A stretch of 31,611 nucleotides of DNA from Gnetum montanum (GCA_015680685.1 MNCI01004280.1:21903-53513); one strand, 5' to 3'; positions 9,449-20,286 are shown, counted from the first letter of the stretch. Notes: generated by a model from the sequence alone, not told the origin. Made by a program: numbers and translations.

Positions 9449-10768
9449 GTCTATTTGTGACAGGTGCATCATCGAGAGGTGCGAGAGCTCCTTCTTCAGA
9501 TCGTTGAAGGCTTGTTGACACTGGGTTGTCCAATCAAAGTCAACCCCCTTCTTTAGAAGATGTTGCATGGGGTGTAACTTGTTGGTCAACCTTGCTATAA
9601 ACCTTTGAATGAATTGTAGTCTACCTTGTAAACTGCGTAACTCCTTAAGGTTTGTGGGAGGTGCTAGGTTGACGATGGTCTTGACTTTGTTGGGATCCAC
9701 TCGTATTATGGCCTCTGATACTACGAATTCTAACATGCATCCAGTTTTCACCCTGAAGATGCACTTCTTAGGATTGAGGCATAAATCATGCATTTGGCAG
9801 CATCTGAGGACTACCCCTACATCGCGTGGGTGATCAACGGCCTCCTTGGACTTGACCGCTATATCATCCACGTAGTCATTTAATGTTTCTAGGATATAGT
9901 CACTAAAAATGTAAGTCATGGCTTGCTGGTAGGTTGCTCCAGCATTTTTGAGCCCGAAAGGCATCATGGTATAGTAGAAGGTTCACCATGGGGTCATGAA
10001 GGTTTTTGACAGCTGGTGCTCTGGGTTAATGCGGATTTGGTTGTACCCAGAGAAATCATCCATAAAGGATAGCATAGCATGGCCAGCTGTGGTGTCAATG
10101 AGCTGATCTATGATGGGAAGTGGGAAATTGTCTTTGATCGTTGTCTTTTTTAATTCTTATAAGTCTATACAGATCTGTATCCCTCCCGTTTTCTTCAAAA
10201 TCACAACGACGTTGGATACCCACTCTGAATAGTCAACCGCGCAAATCAAACTTTCTTGGTATAGCTTAGTAATTTCATCCCTCAGAGCTAGTGCAATTTC
10301 TAGCTTAACTTGATGAGCTTTTTGCTTGACTGCCTTTACGTGTGGGTCTAGGATGATGTTGTGCTGAATCAGCCGCAGATCCAAATCCGGCATGTCGTTG
10401 TACAACCATGCGAAGACATCGATGTTGTCTTGTAGGATCATAGCTATGCTTTTGTGTGTTTGCGTGTCTAGGAGGGAGCTAAGTCTTAATGTTTCCTTCT
10501 TCCCCTTTGATGTGGTCATAGGCGTCTCGACAAGAGGATCTTCGATTACACCCCCAGGCTCTAAGTCTAGGTCTTGGACCATATGCTTAGGCCAATCTAG
10601 GGATGCTTCTAAGGCTGCTATGGTGCTAGTTGTGGTCAACCCCCAATCGATCATATCAGGGTTCAACTATCTTGCGAGCTTGCCCTGTGGCCCTGTTAAT
10701 GTTAAAGGTGTGGAAAGGTCATGATGGATTTCCATCTCTTGCTTGACCTTTCATCATAAGATGAAAGC
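9449..10768 (-). pseudogene. Reverse transcriptase of element B, broken by stops
   Basis: The domain copies element RNA into DNA. The upstream part reads DVFAWLYNDMPDLD, LYQESLICAVDYSEWVSNVV and KKTGGIQICIDL. It then meets a TAA (10154-10156), continues in frame through a FMDDFSGYNQIRI segment, meets a TGA at 9983-9985, and goes on to MPFGLKNAGATYQ. The catalytic box YVDD is intact at 9863-9874. The RNase H connector (KKGVDFDWTTQCQQAFNDLK) follows. From 10666 to 8507 the sampled frames agree by arithmetic, so damage is by stop codons and not net indels. Coding likeness extends upstream to ~10750, near a possible splice acceptor at 10769-10770. Confidence 0.9.
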
Positions 10769-11618
10769 CTGGTTAAGAGGTGTTTGTTTGCAGGAATTGT
10801 GTGTAACGAAAATTTGCAAAGTAGTGATGAGATGCAACTTGTGAAGTGTGATGATGTAAAGATTGCGAGTTTGCCAATTTATGGTCATGGAGGACTGCCA
10901 AGGCACAAGAGCGTATAATTGCTGTCGTAAAATGTGAAGTTGTATGACTGTCGATATGAAAATGCCAAACTGCTAGTTTAATGTAATTTCGGACTACCAA
11001 ATTGCAACATGCAAAATAATAATATGCAAAATAGGAAATTGAAAGTATGAGAAGTATCGAATCGCCAATGCACAAATGAAAACATGAAACTACTAAAAAA
11101 TGTGATATTGCCTATGTGGAAGAAGATGAGATAACCAGTGATGTAAGCATGTGGTGTTGTTAGTTTAACGTCATTGTGGACCACTAGGGGTGTAACTATG
11201 CTAGGGTTTCTTAGTTTGAGGTCTTTTCGGACCGGTCATATTGCAATTGGTGGGATTACTAGTTTAAGGTCTTTTCAGACCCTTAACAAAAAAAAAATAT
11301 TTTTTTTGTTTTTGAGAAGGCAAGTAGTTGGCTTGAAGTGTGTCAAGACTTTAATGCTAATAGTGCTACGATGTCATGGCAAGCATGCTACACTGTACGG
11401 CATGATCCACATTAATCGGAGAGAGAGAGAGGCAAGTTTCCTCCTCTGGTCATTACGACCATAAATCGGGATTAAATGTTGGCAATTTCGTCATTTTTTC
11501 CGTAAAAGCATAGAGCCCACCTTGGAGCAGAAGGCGATTCTGGAATGTGAAGTAATTATGTTGATCAACTATCGAGGCAAGTTTTTACAACAAAAGGTGT
11601 AAATTTGCAAGCAGGGCA
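10769..11618. other. Left part of the protease-RT gap: repeats and possible antisense promoter region
   Basis: No coding likeness on either strand. It holds dispersed hairpin-forming repeats (10974-11290), an A/T run at 11288-11311, a GA-repeat near 11420-11432 and a TATA-like CATAAATC near 11459. The latter two lie 150-200 bases before the first antisense exon and could be remnants of its promoter, but support is weak. On the minus strand, CCTCTTAACCAG ending at 10769 could be a splice acceptor for RT. Confidence 0.45.
10974..11290. repeat. Dispersed units of the hairpin repeat, left of the antisense gene
   Basis: Four units with core CTAGTTTAAGGTCNTTTCGGACC start near 10974, 11160, 11213 and 11261. 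Each carries GGTC and GACC halves around a 6-base loop. They are the same family as the arrays at 7031-7310 and 16196-16375. Confidence 0.65.
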
Positions 11619-12701
11619 ATGGCTCCTAAGACTCATCTGGCACTTGCAAAGGTTGAGGAGGCGAGGAAGACCCTGGGGTGTGTACCACAAGCACGCGTTG
11701 TGGTGTGGCAGAGCACACTGTTGACTCAGTAAGTTACTCTATCCCCTTTTCTTTTTTGTTTTGTGCTTTCTGTTGTTCTTTGCTCTTGTTTTGCGTTCAT
11801 TCTTGGCTATATGCATTTTCTGTGGTTGCGTCATTTTAGCATTTGCATCGTCGTGGTTACCATTTCAGTCGTGGTAGATGCATAAACATTGCGTTGTGGT
11901 TGCATGCAAGACTACTAAAACCGCCACCGCCATGGTTGTTGTAACCATGGGGGCTAGGGAAGTTTAAGTTGCTTGACCTTAGCATGTTGTAATGTAAAAC
12001 CCTAGAGGGGGCCAGGCCATGGTGTGATGTAGCAACACGACACGTGTTTTGTTAGGGCATGTTGTCAATTATTTTGTTGCTACACTAGGCTTATTCACAT
12101 GTTCTTGCTACGTTAGGCTTTCATGCCTTTGCTATGCTATGTGCGGGCAGAGGGTTATGCTATGCTACATACATGGACTGCTAGACATTGCTGTGTTGCA
12201 CGTGTATTACCTTTAAGAATGATTCTAACATTTTCTAATTGTGTTGTGCAGGGTGGGGTTGAGGCCTAGGCTGATTGTTTTGGAAATCAGGGGGGTCCTG
12301 TGCCATGTGAGCAGACCTGTGGCCAACGCTCCTCCTCCCCAGATACGTTTGGGAGATTGAGCAGTCTAGTTCAGGGAAGGGGCACAAGACTTCTTGCAAT
12401 TCCTTCTCACCCACTTTAGTGTGATCATTTGGTCTTCCCTACAGGAGAAGGAGTCATCTGGCATAATAGAAGCCATGTTTCCAAGGGCAAGTCGGGGCAT
12501 TCTAAGATATTTTACCAACGAGGAAATCATGAGTAGGCAGGGAAAGGGATCCAGCCAACACTCAACAAGGTTGAGGCATTTAGCCTGGATCTGGGACATG
12601 CCAAAATTCAACTGCTACCACCAGTACAAAACATTTTTCCTCTCACGTTACATGGCGATGTGCTTTCAGAATCCACAAGGGACTGTCTATTGTGCTGGAG
12701 G
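11619..12701 (+). pseudogene. Exons 1-2 of antisense gene: FCP1/NIF-type (HAD) phosphatase-like domain
   Basis: Exon 1 starts with ATG in AGGGCAATGGCT and encodes 36 residues ending QSTLLT. Exon 2 then reads LIVLEIRGVLCHV (12271-12309), which resembles the HAD motif I of plant FCP1-homology proteins (LDxNGxLCH type). About 35 residues later comes DFLQFL, then FSVIIWSS (from 12415), which resembles motif II (the F-x-V-x-x-W-S/T-S strand), followed by GIIEAMFP. The first motif I Asp is Glu here and two stops fall between the motifs, so no phosphatase activity is expected. The later acidic HAD motifs were not clearly found. Family members dephosphorylate RNA polymerase II CTD or other proteins. 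The call is by pattern recall only. Confidence 0.5.
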
Positions 12702-12787
12702 GTGAGTTTTTTTTCTCACTTTGCTCCATTGTGTTGTGCAACACTGGTCATACTGGTCGAATGCGAATGGTGTGTTTTTGTCAATAG

Positions 12788-14215
12788 GTTCTATATTGAC
12801 GATGATGGGGTTCATGACCAATCGGGTCTGCTGACTATAGCACAGCTAGCCCTATAGGAGTTCTCTTTTTCCAAGAACCTACGAGTGGGTGTGATCGGTC
12901 AGTGCGGGGGAGAATATCCTACCTATCCAAGCATGTTCTATAATTTTTACCGTTAATGTAGTGAGAAGGGTTGGTTGGATAAGGAATGGAAAGAACCCTT
13001 AAAATAGGTCACAGTTGAAAAAGCTATGATTGAACTCCTACTATTCCCACTACCATATAGACCTGGTGGGTCAAAAGGTAGGTGGTGCATGCTCAAGTTT
13101 TTTTGTAATCCACATATTTTCTGCATCATTATGCTAAGCGTGTTTTGTGAAAATTGCTGTAGGGGTAAAGAATCCCCATGAGGTGATGGTGGTAACCACC
13201 GAGACGCAAGGGGAAAACATCTACTTTAAATATAGTGAAGTAGCAGTGAGCTAGTGCTGGTTAGACTAAGGGGCCTCGGACCCCTTGGTCAAGAATATAT
13301 AAAAGGTGGGGCTTATGGATCTGTTCATGGCCTTGAATCCTAGTGTTCCTGCTACTGAGATGCTTTTCCTGATCAACTCCTTTTCTGGGAGGGTGGGCCA
13401 TTTTCGCACGTACATACAGGGTGTGCAGGTGGTCATTGAAATCAATGACCAGCTATTTAAGGACCTGTTCGACATTCCTGTCGATGGTGTTCCCATAGTG
13501 TCAAAGAGCAAGCAGGAGTTGACTCTTCAAAAGAAGAATATCGAGGAGTGGTTGAGGCTCACCAAGGAGCAGAAAGGGTTCCCCATTGAAAAGATTAAGG
13601 ATGGCCTTGCCAGGACGATTTACCTGGTCTTTCATGCCTGTGCATTCCCTCAACTACTCACCCAGGGGAAGGTCCTGGGGGTCGAGCAGGCTTGGATAAT
13701 GTGAGAGGTTATGGAAGAAGGGACCCATTACAACTGAGCCAGTTTCCTATGTAGTGGCTTGCAGGCTGAGATCTTGGAACTCTGTGAGCACAAAGAGTCC
13801 TGCTCCAACATACATTATGCCTTCTACATAGGCTGTTTGAAGTGCTTTGTGGAGTTTCTAGTGGTCCAGGAGGATGGAGTCTCGACTGTGCGAGATCATG
13901 ACTAGATTTCCAGGCCATGGATTCGCTAGATCCTCAGGACTAGGCAAGCCTAGGATCCCTCGAAAATGATCGAGGAGTTGTTATCTATAATGACTAAAGA
14001 TCTGGTGGTTCGTAGTGTTCGTGGCCAGGACATCATGGGAGTGACGCATCCTACCATAGTCGGTAGCATGACGCATGGCGAACATTTCATGGCTAAGACC
14101 CTGCCCAAGGAGTTACAAAGGAAGAGACCTCCCCTAGCCAGGGACACCCTTCATGTGAAGGAAGAGGAGGGATGAAGACTGTGGCTTAAGCTACACAGGA
14201 CGCAATCCCCCATTG
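12788..14215 (+). pseudogene. Exons 3-4 of antisense gene: unrecognised globular domain
   Basis: Exon 3 contains FYIDDDGVHDQSGLL, GQCGGEYPTYPSMFYNFYR and GWLDKEWKEPL. Exon 4, the longest (1,053 bases), contains MDLFMALNPSVPATEMLFLI, FRTYIQGVQVVIEINDQLF and DLFDIPVDGVPI, then a lysine-rich helix and HACAFPQLLTQGKVLGVEQA. The order 'body, I-x-G-x-x-V-x-I-x-x-x-L-x-x-L-F-x-I-P' is reminiscent of the ORF1/gag-like domains of plant retroelements such as Athila ORF1, but the likeness is weak. There are three stops in exon 3 and nine in exon 4. A TATATAAAAGG near 13296 lies within the coding frame and is probably chance. Confidence 0.5.
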
Positions 14216-14345
14216 GTAAATGTTTTCATGTAATGCTTACTTTGCTATTGTCTGCTACGCTATGTTGCACTAGGCAGTGTAGCATAGTGTAGCACCTATT
14301 TTGAGCTCACTTGTTTCAGACTCACGCAAACATACTTATTTGTAG

Positions 14346-16027
14346 AGGAAGAAGAAGAAGAAGAGGAAGGCGATGAGGAAGTGTTGGCCCCTGAGACGAG
14401 GATGATGAATGAAGATACGGAGGACCCAGTCTTGGAGGAAAAGGCCCCATTCAAGAATAAGGGAGCTCTTGTCTCTAGGGTAGGGGCTCTTGTCATTAGG
14501 GAGCCTCCTCCTACCAAAGAGGCACCTCCCTTGAATAAAATTGACACTGGTCTTCTGAAAGGAAAGGCACCAGTGCATGAGGAAGGGGCTCGTATGGACA
14601 TGGCAGGGCCCTTTGCCATGGCTACCGCCATCGTCGTGCATCAACAAGGAGAAAGATTGTAGCCAGACGTTGGTAAGTTGGTGGGACGTCTGCCTTATCA
14701 TAGACCATTTTGGCCATTTCTGACATGCTTAATCGTGTAATAGGTGCTACTGCTGATGCCATGGAATCCCCTCCAATTCGTGCGGAGTCATGGGCTGAGA
14801 TCCCTGACAAGTTTACATTCGAGCAGGGACTTTTCGATGACATGATCAAACACATTTAGAAGGTGGACCCTGATGCGAGTAAGTAGCAGTATTAAATGCT
14901 CCTATGTTTTTATGCTAAAAATTTTTGAGTTCATTGATTTTGCTATGCTAACACGATTGCTACACTCTTCATGTTGATGCAGCCTCTCGGCTCAAATGGG
15001 ACCTGGCTTGACCCATGAGAGTTGGCACAGTGCCTACACTCTCACCTGACATGATCCAGGTGCCTCATCACGTATTCAATGAGGCTCACAAGTGCTTCTT
15101 GCACTCGACACGCTCTCTGTGGGAGCATAAGCGAGTTAACGAGGACCTGTGGAAACAGGTCCAAAGGGCTAAGTAAAGAGAGGTTGAATTGGTCGCTGAG
15201 GTGAAGGATCTCAGGTCAAGGAATGAGTTCCCCATGAAACATAACCCTGACATTGAGGGTTGGTGAAAGGTTGTAGATGACTACACCAGCTTTTGGACTG
15301 TCATGCATCAGAACATTGATTCTACTCGCGAGATAGTCGAACAACAAATGCAGATGGAGTTGCTAACCCAAAAGTGTCAAGACATGAAAGATATCAACGC
15401 CAAGTTTTTCAAATGGGGACGAGCCTAGAGAAACCACAAACATGTGTACAAGCTAGAGAACGACACCCATCGAAAGCTGTACAAAGACGTTGCTATGAAG
15501 GCATTCATGTATGAAGTGTTCATGAATGCCATCGATGCTTCTGAGGCCTACGCTATGTTCAAAGAGTAGGTGAGGGTGACAGAATCTCCTGACTTGAAGG
15601 TAAACCTTCCTACAAGGGAGACCGCAGCTACCTCCCTTTCCCCAGGACCTCTAAGATGGATGACTGTAGAAAGGGAGAGAGCCACTGTTGTGAATGCTGA
15701 ACCTAGTAATGGGCATTGAATGGACATCACGACAGAGGAGATCTAGCATCGTCTCAGGCTCAATCTAGACCGGATACCCTTTGAGATCGATGCGGGCACC
15801 TCTCAAGTTAGTCTCTTTGCTATGTAGATGCTCATGCTATGTTGTAATTTGCACTTGTTTCCTCAACTGACTACTTCATTCCCACGATGCAAGCTCTAGA
15901 TGAGGATGCAAGGCCCGTAGAGGGAGGGAATGGAGAATCAGAAAAAGCCAACTCGGGGGAGGATGATGCATGAGTAGATGAAGCAGAGTTGAGCGGGGAG
16001 GATGATGCAAATCGAGGTAACCCATGA
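14346..16027 (+). pseudogene. Exons 5-8 of antisense gene: acidic, proline-rich and coiled-coil-like C-terminal part
   Basis: Exon 5 opens with a run of glutamates and then repeats short A/P-rich phrases (EKAPFKNKGA, SRVGALVIREPPPTKEAPP). Exon 6 is short (TADAMESPPIRAESWAEIPD). Exon 7 (824 bases) is strongly helical and charged: VFNEAHKCFLHSTRSLWEHK, then VVDDYTSFWTVMHQNIDSTR, EIVEQQMQMELLTQKCQDMK and HVYKLENDTHRKLYKDVAMK, as in a coiled coil. It carries seven stops. Exon 8 is acidic (EDARPVEGGNGESEKANSGE) and ends at a TGA. Its acceptor near 15892-15893 gives the wrong phase, so an indel or another site is needed. No family recognised. Confidence 0.5.
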
Positions 16028-16472
16028 CAGCATGGGATTTTCTTTTAAATTTTTTGAAATGTTGAAATTTTGCAATTTTGTAAAATTTTTGCAAACATTA
16101 CCAATAGGTGAAAGTTTTGAATAGAACAAAATACTTTAGAAAAGAAACTGATTTTGTGTTAGCTTGTATATCATGTAAATAGAGCGAAAAGCAACGATGC
16201 TAGTTTTAGGCCATTTCGGGCCATTGCCAAAAGAGATAGTACGTTAAAAAAGCAAAAAAGAAACGATGATGCTAGTTTTAGGCCATTTTGGGCCATTAGT
16301 ATAGCATGCTAGAAGAATGGCATGCTAGCAAAGAAGAAAGCAACAATGCTAGTTTTAGGCCATTTCGGGCCATAGCGTAGCATGCCAACAGGACGACATG
16401 TTAACAAAAGCAGTGAATGTACAAGGGATGGCAATTGGACAGGAAGTAGTAGGGTTGCTATGCTATGGGTAC
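16028..16472. other. Right part of the protease-RT gap
   Basis: AT-rich sequence after the last antisense exon, followed by three hairpin-repeat units (16196-16375) and scattered TAGCATGC words. No coding likeness is seen. On the minus strand, AGGCAG followed by GTACCC at 16472-16471 is a possible splice donor ending the protease exon. Confidence 0.45.
16196..16375. repeat. Three hairpin-repeat units right of the antisense gene
   Basis: GATGCTAGTTTTAGGCC plus ATTTCGGGCCAT occurs at ~16198, 16269 and 16347 with little divergence. GGCC halves flank an ATTTCG or ATTTTG loop. Same family and orientation as 7031-7310 and 10974-11290. Confidence 0.75.
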
Positions 16473-17330
16473 CTGCCTCTTGACCCATCGTGGGTTAATT
16501 AGAACGTAAGCTCGAGATGTTTCACCAAGGCCCTTGTTCATATCATCGTCCTCTGCTTGGAAGGACAACTCAACCTATGCGTTTTCAATTTGGGAGAGGA
16601 CTCACTGAGTCGATATTTCCATTAGATGGTTAATGCATATGTAAGCAGGTGCCTCATTTTTGGAGGTTGTAACCTATGAGCCCTGCTCCGTGTCTACGTT
16701 AATGATTGCTTGCATTGCTACTTTGTTACCATGGATCACCACCTCCCTACCTATGTATGGTAAGTGGATCTCTTGGTGTATAAGCGAGGAGACAACCCTA
16801 TGTTGCGCCAACCATGATCTTCCCAAGATTAGGTTAAATCCAAGCATTTTCTCGACTATGATGAACATTGCATCTGTGGGGAACTGGTCCCCTACTACGA
16901 AGTTTACATGAAATTTTCCCTTTACCAGGATGCATGCCCCATTGAAGGACCTTAGACACGACGTCATTGTAGGTTTGATCTGGTCGACCAATCCCAACTT
17001 GTCCACAATAGGGAAGGGAATGACGTTCATGGAAGCCCCATCATCAATGTGTATCCTTCGGATTTGATGTTGGCCAACCTAAATAGTGATGAAGAGAGGC
17101 ACCGTAGTCACCTAACCCCCTTCAGGATCTTCCCTAATGGCATCGTCATGGAAAGTTAATTGCGGTGTCACGGACTCTACGGGTACAGAGGGAAGCATGA
17201 CCAAATGGATTGCTTCCTCTTCCACTGGCATGTTCCCGTCAACCAGAACCACCATTAACATGTAGATCAGAGCCTCGCGGTGGGGTACAGATGTCATGAT
17301 TAGGTCATACAAGCTTAGTGAAGTGTTTTT
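16473..17330 (-). pseudogene. Protease of element B (Tat-type retropepsin)
   Basis: This aspartic protease would cut the Gag-Pol polyprotein. The frame reads VTPQLTFHDDAIREDPEGG, a stop, then IDDGAS (17031-17048, the D-x-G-A/S active site in its Tat-type DD/DN form) and MNVIPFPIVDKLG. It goes on to NLILGRSWLAQHRVVSSLIH and PYIGREVVIHG, the flap and C-terminal signature of Tat proteases. A TAG at 16674-16676 interrupts, but coding likeness continues to about 16475 (RAYVLINPRWVKRQVP). There it meets the possible donor. It is in the same frame as the gag knuckle region upstream. Confidence 0.85.
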
Positions 17331-20286
17331 CTATTTTAGATCTTGCTTGACCTGGGTGAGGGCATCCAGGAGGTCTTGGCCACCCACTTGTTTGACATTT
17401 TCCTCCTCTTCGATTTGTCCTAGAAGATGAATCCCCTGAGGAGAGGTGACCTTGGATCTAGGTTCAAATCCTTGTTAGCAAGGTGATGCAGGCTATGTAG
17501 TCATGTCGACCTTCGTCTTTGAGGGAGAACGTGTAGATGAAAGACGTGAAGATGTAGGCTTGGGGATACCCTTGATGGTACTTCCCTTCGACATCTCATC
17601 CACCTAGTGGACCTCTCGCCTTGCGGGGAGAGAAGGTTGTTCAGCTTTATTTCATGAGATAGGGGCCATTGAAGGCATTAGCCCCCTAATGATGAATGGA
17701 GCTAGAGGTGTTAACTAACAGGTCCACGTGGCTCCGCTAACAAGTGACGCAAAGGTGCATGCCCATGGTGGGACTTTCAGGATGAACGGCTGCTGCAAGG
17801 TTAGACCAACCAATGGTGGTGTTGGTGCCCCATGTTGAAGCACACAGATCACAAATGGCTAGCGGGATGGCTTGGGATCACTATCAATGCTGATAGCACT
17901 GATGATGTAACAGGCATTGTTGGCATTGAGGGGATCCGTGTAGACATACATAGATTGGTTTTCAAGGTGCACCAGGTTGCTTTCGTCCAACACCAATTTC
18001 TCTAGGTCAATTAATCTTTGGATGTCATCCTCCAATGACAGACAATAATCCGTGTTGTGACCACACTGTTGGTGGTAGTCACAAAACCTGTCTAGCCTAA
18101 AACTCCTAGGAACTAGAGGCTCATTGGGCAGGGCTAAAGAGGGATTCCTAAGGAGCTCGCAATAGCATTGATGTCTCATGTTTGCCTCTTCTGACATCTG
18201 CTTGTGCTAAATGTATCCTATTTCTAGTAGTTGCTTCAGATGCTTTGAAGGCTTTAGAGGCAGTGGTGTGTACTTCAAACTGTCTTTGCACATAAAGTTG
18301 GATTTGGGTTGTGCAGATGTCTCAGGTGTAGGTGCAACGGGTTACGGCACATGGCTCGATTTGGGCACAGGGTTAGCCACTTGTGTGGTCGATTTTTTGC
18401 TATTCTTGCTATTGTTGTTTCTAGGTTTGGGCTTAGCCTCAATTGCCATAGTGGCCACTATGGTTTTTGGGGCTTTACCCTTTTCCTTCTTTGTGAAGGT
18501 GCTCTTGTAAGCGATGTAGGCCGGGTCTTTGCTTGCCTCAACTGCATCCTGTATGCTCTTAGTTTGAGCGAAAGCCTGACTAAGAGAGTGAGGAGTGAGG
18601 TGGTACAATTTGGATTGATGAAGTCATTCACTGCACCCTTAAAGATGGCCAGCAAGTGGGCCTCCGTGATGGGCTCGTGAATTTCGTTAAGGGTTGTGCT
18701 CCAATGTTGAGTGAATTTTTGGACTGGTTCTAGCGGGTCTTACTTAACGCTCATCAACTGATCCAGCTAGTCTCTGGCTTCAATTTGTACTTGAAGCGTG
18801 TCACGAACTAGGTCAGGAGCTCTTCCAAATTTGAAATGGATGAGCGTGGAAACGTGTGGTACCAATCTAGCGCTTTCCCAGCTAGGGACATGGCGAAGAT
18901 GCGAATGATCATGTGCGGCCATTGTTGCAATAGCAATGACTCAAACCTAAAAGTGACAAGATGTGCATTAGGATCTCCCTTCCCATTGTACTTTGTGAAG
19001 TGCAGAAGAGACATCCCCAGGGATAACGTCAAAGTAAGAATTACAGGGTTGACGAGGTTGTCCTGGTAAAAATCCATGACTTGTACTATGTCGAACCCAA
19101 CAGCTTTGAGGCATTTTATTTCCTTAGTGAGGGTCTGGACAAGCTAAAATGCTTGATCTAGACCTAGTGACATAGTGGATGGCTGGGGAGCTATTGAGGT
19201 AGCTCTCTCTTGCGGTATGGTGGGAGCGGCGGTATGATCCATTGGTTGTGCCGTTGGGATGACCCCTGCGAGTAGTGCTACTTATGTTGTCCACCACCTG
19301 GCAGGTGGTGTTGTTAAGGCAACAGCCATTGGTTGGGCTACCAGGTATACTTCTTGTGTCACCAACAACATAGACCATAGCCCCGTGTTAGGTGGTGTCA
19401 TTTGAGAGGCTTGGTGTGCTTGAGAATGCATGAAATGAGACATTTGCGAGCAAAGAAATGGGGTACACCATGTGGACAAGCCAAGGCCCGCCACAGTGGG
19501 TTGAACCGATGTGAATGTAAGAATAGAGGCAGAAGTCGCATATGTTTGTGAAGTTGGTATGGTATGAACATGTGGCAAGGTAGCCATAATTGGCGTGTTA
19601 CGTGCCACACGAATGGACTGCTGAACAACTTGCAAAGGGATAGTAGCTACAAACGGCATAGGTGAAACAGGTGAAAACAGGCGTGGAAGTGCTAGAGGAT
19701 TGGTGTGGCTTCCCATAGCAACCGTAATCACGGGTTGTGGAAGCATAGGCATAATTACAAAAGGAGTAGTAAGAGAAGATGTCTTGGCCCAGAAGGACTG
19801 GGTAGGAGGGACAGGAGCAGGGCTGGTTGGACCTCCCTTGTTCGATTGGGAATCGAGTTCTTCTTGCCTATCTTGGAAAGCATTATTTTGGTTGGATACT
19901 ATGTCCTGTTGCTACCTAAGCCTAGCCAACTAGACTAGCTAGTCTAGAAGCCTTTGGTACACTTGTATTAAAGGTAATGAAACACCGAGAATAGGGAAAA
20001 ATTCCTTCTTGTTGTAGTAAGCGAACTCGAAACTACATTTTTCTTCAAGTTCATGGAAATCCAAGGGCAGATTTGCCTACACATTTGCACAAAGGAAATT
20101 GTAATGCTCATGTTGTTGGGTCAAACCCTTAGGTCCTTGATTTTGGATTCTGAGAGATCAACGTGTCTCTAGTGTTGGATTCAATGGTTGTTCAGCACTC
20201 GTAGTGCCTTGAACTGTGATGGGAGCTTCAATGTTGAAGGAAACTTCCATGTTGAAGGCATTAGTGACAGTAGTTAAAAAAGCCAT
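17331..20286 (-). pseudogene. Gag of element B
   Basis: Gag forms the virus-like particle and binds element RNA. The likely start is the ATG at 20286. An N-terminal third with at least six stops is followed by a Q/P/T-rich linker (from 19752). The capsid-like core has HFTKYNGKGDPNAHL (near 18958-18990) and LAGKALDWYHTFPRSSI, the classic retrotransposon-gag signature. Basic linker KEKGKAPKT and KPKPRNNNSKNSKKS precede a zinc-knuckle CDYH...GHNTDYC (18042-18083) of the Tat kind. Comparing frames shows one net frameshift between 18808 and 18608; the rest stay in phase. Several stops interrupt it. Confidence 0.85.

Larger units (their letters stand above)
11619..16027 (+). pseudogene. Antisense multi-exon gene inside element B (about 1,100 codons, decayed)
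   Basis: Exons: 11619-11728, 12252-12701, 12788-13077, 13163-14215, 14346-14672, 14744-14878, 14983-15806 and a last one from ~15894 to a TGA at 16025-16027. The first six introns all begin GT and end AG. Donors include CAgtaagt, GGgtgagt, AGgtaggt and TGgtaagt; acceptors include gtgcag, caatag, tgtag and gatgcag. Splicing preserves one reading frame through seven exons; I checked phase at each junction. The frame is broken only by about 23 in-frame stops, each explainable as CGA, CAG or CAA with C changed to T. The final junction does not keep phase and is uncertain. No intact family match spans the protein. The gene runs opposite to gag and pol, between protease and RT. It may be an antisense additional ORF of this element family or a host gene captured with its introns. 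Confidence 0.75.

Noticed and set aside
13294-13308. TATATAAAAGG as a promoter for the 132-codon frame at 13306
   Set aside because: It falls within exon 4, whose frame continues upstream through exon 3 with correct splice phase, so the resemblance is probably chance.
14296-14701. Minus-strand open frames of 111 and 121 codons
   Set aside because: They are shadows of antisense exon 5 on the + strand; their serine/phenylalanine runs come from its glutamate repeat.
11619-16027. Nested DNA transposon explaining the antisense gene
   Set aside because: I found no terminal inverted repeats with target duplication around it, and no transposase-like motif in the exons. It is not excluded, since decayed ends are hard to see by eye.
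18211-18680. Plus-strand frames of 99 and 123 codons with hydrophobic runs
   Set aside because: They are the complement of the gag linker and knuckle region on the minus strand, which has clear family likeness.
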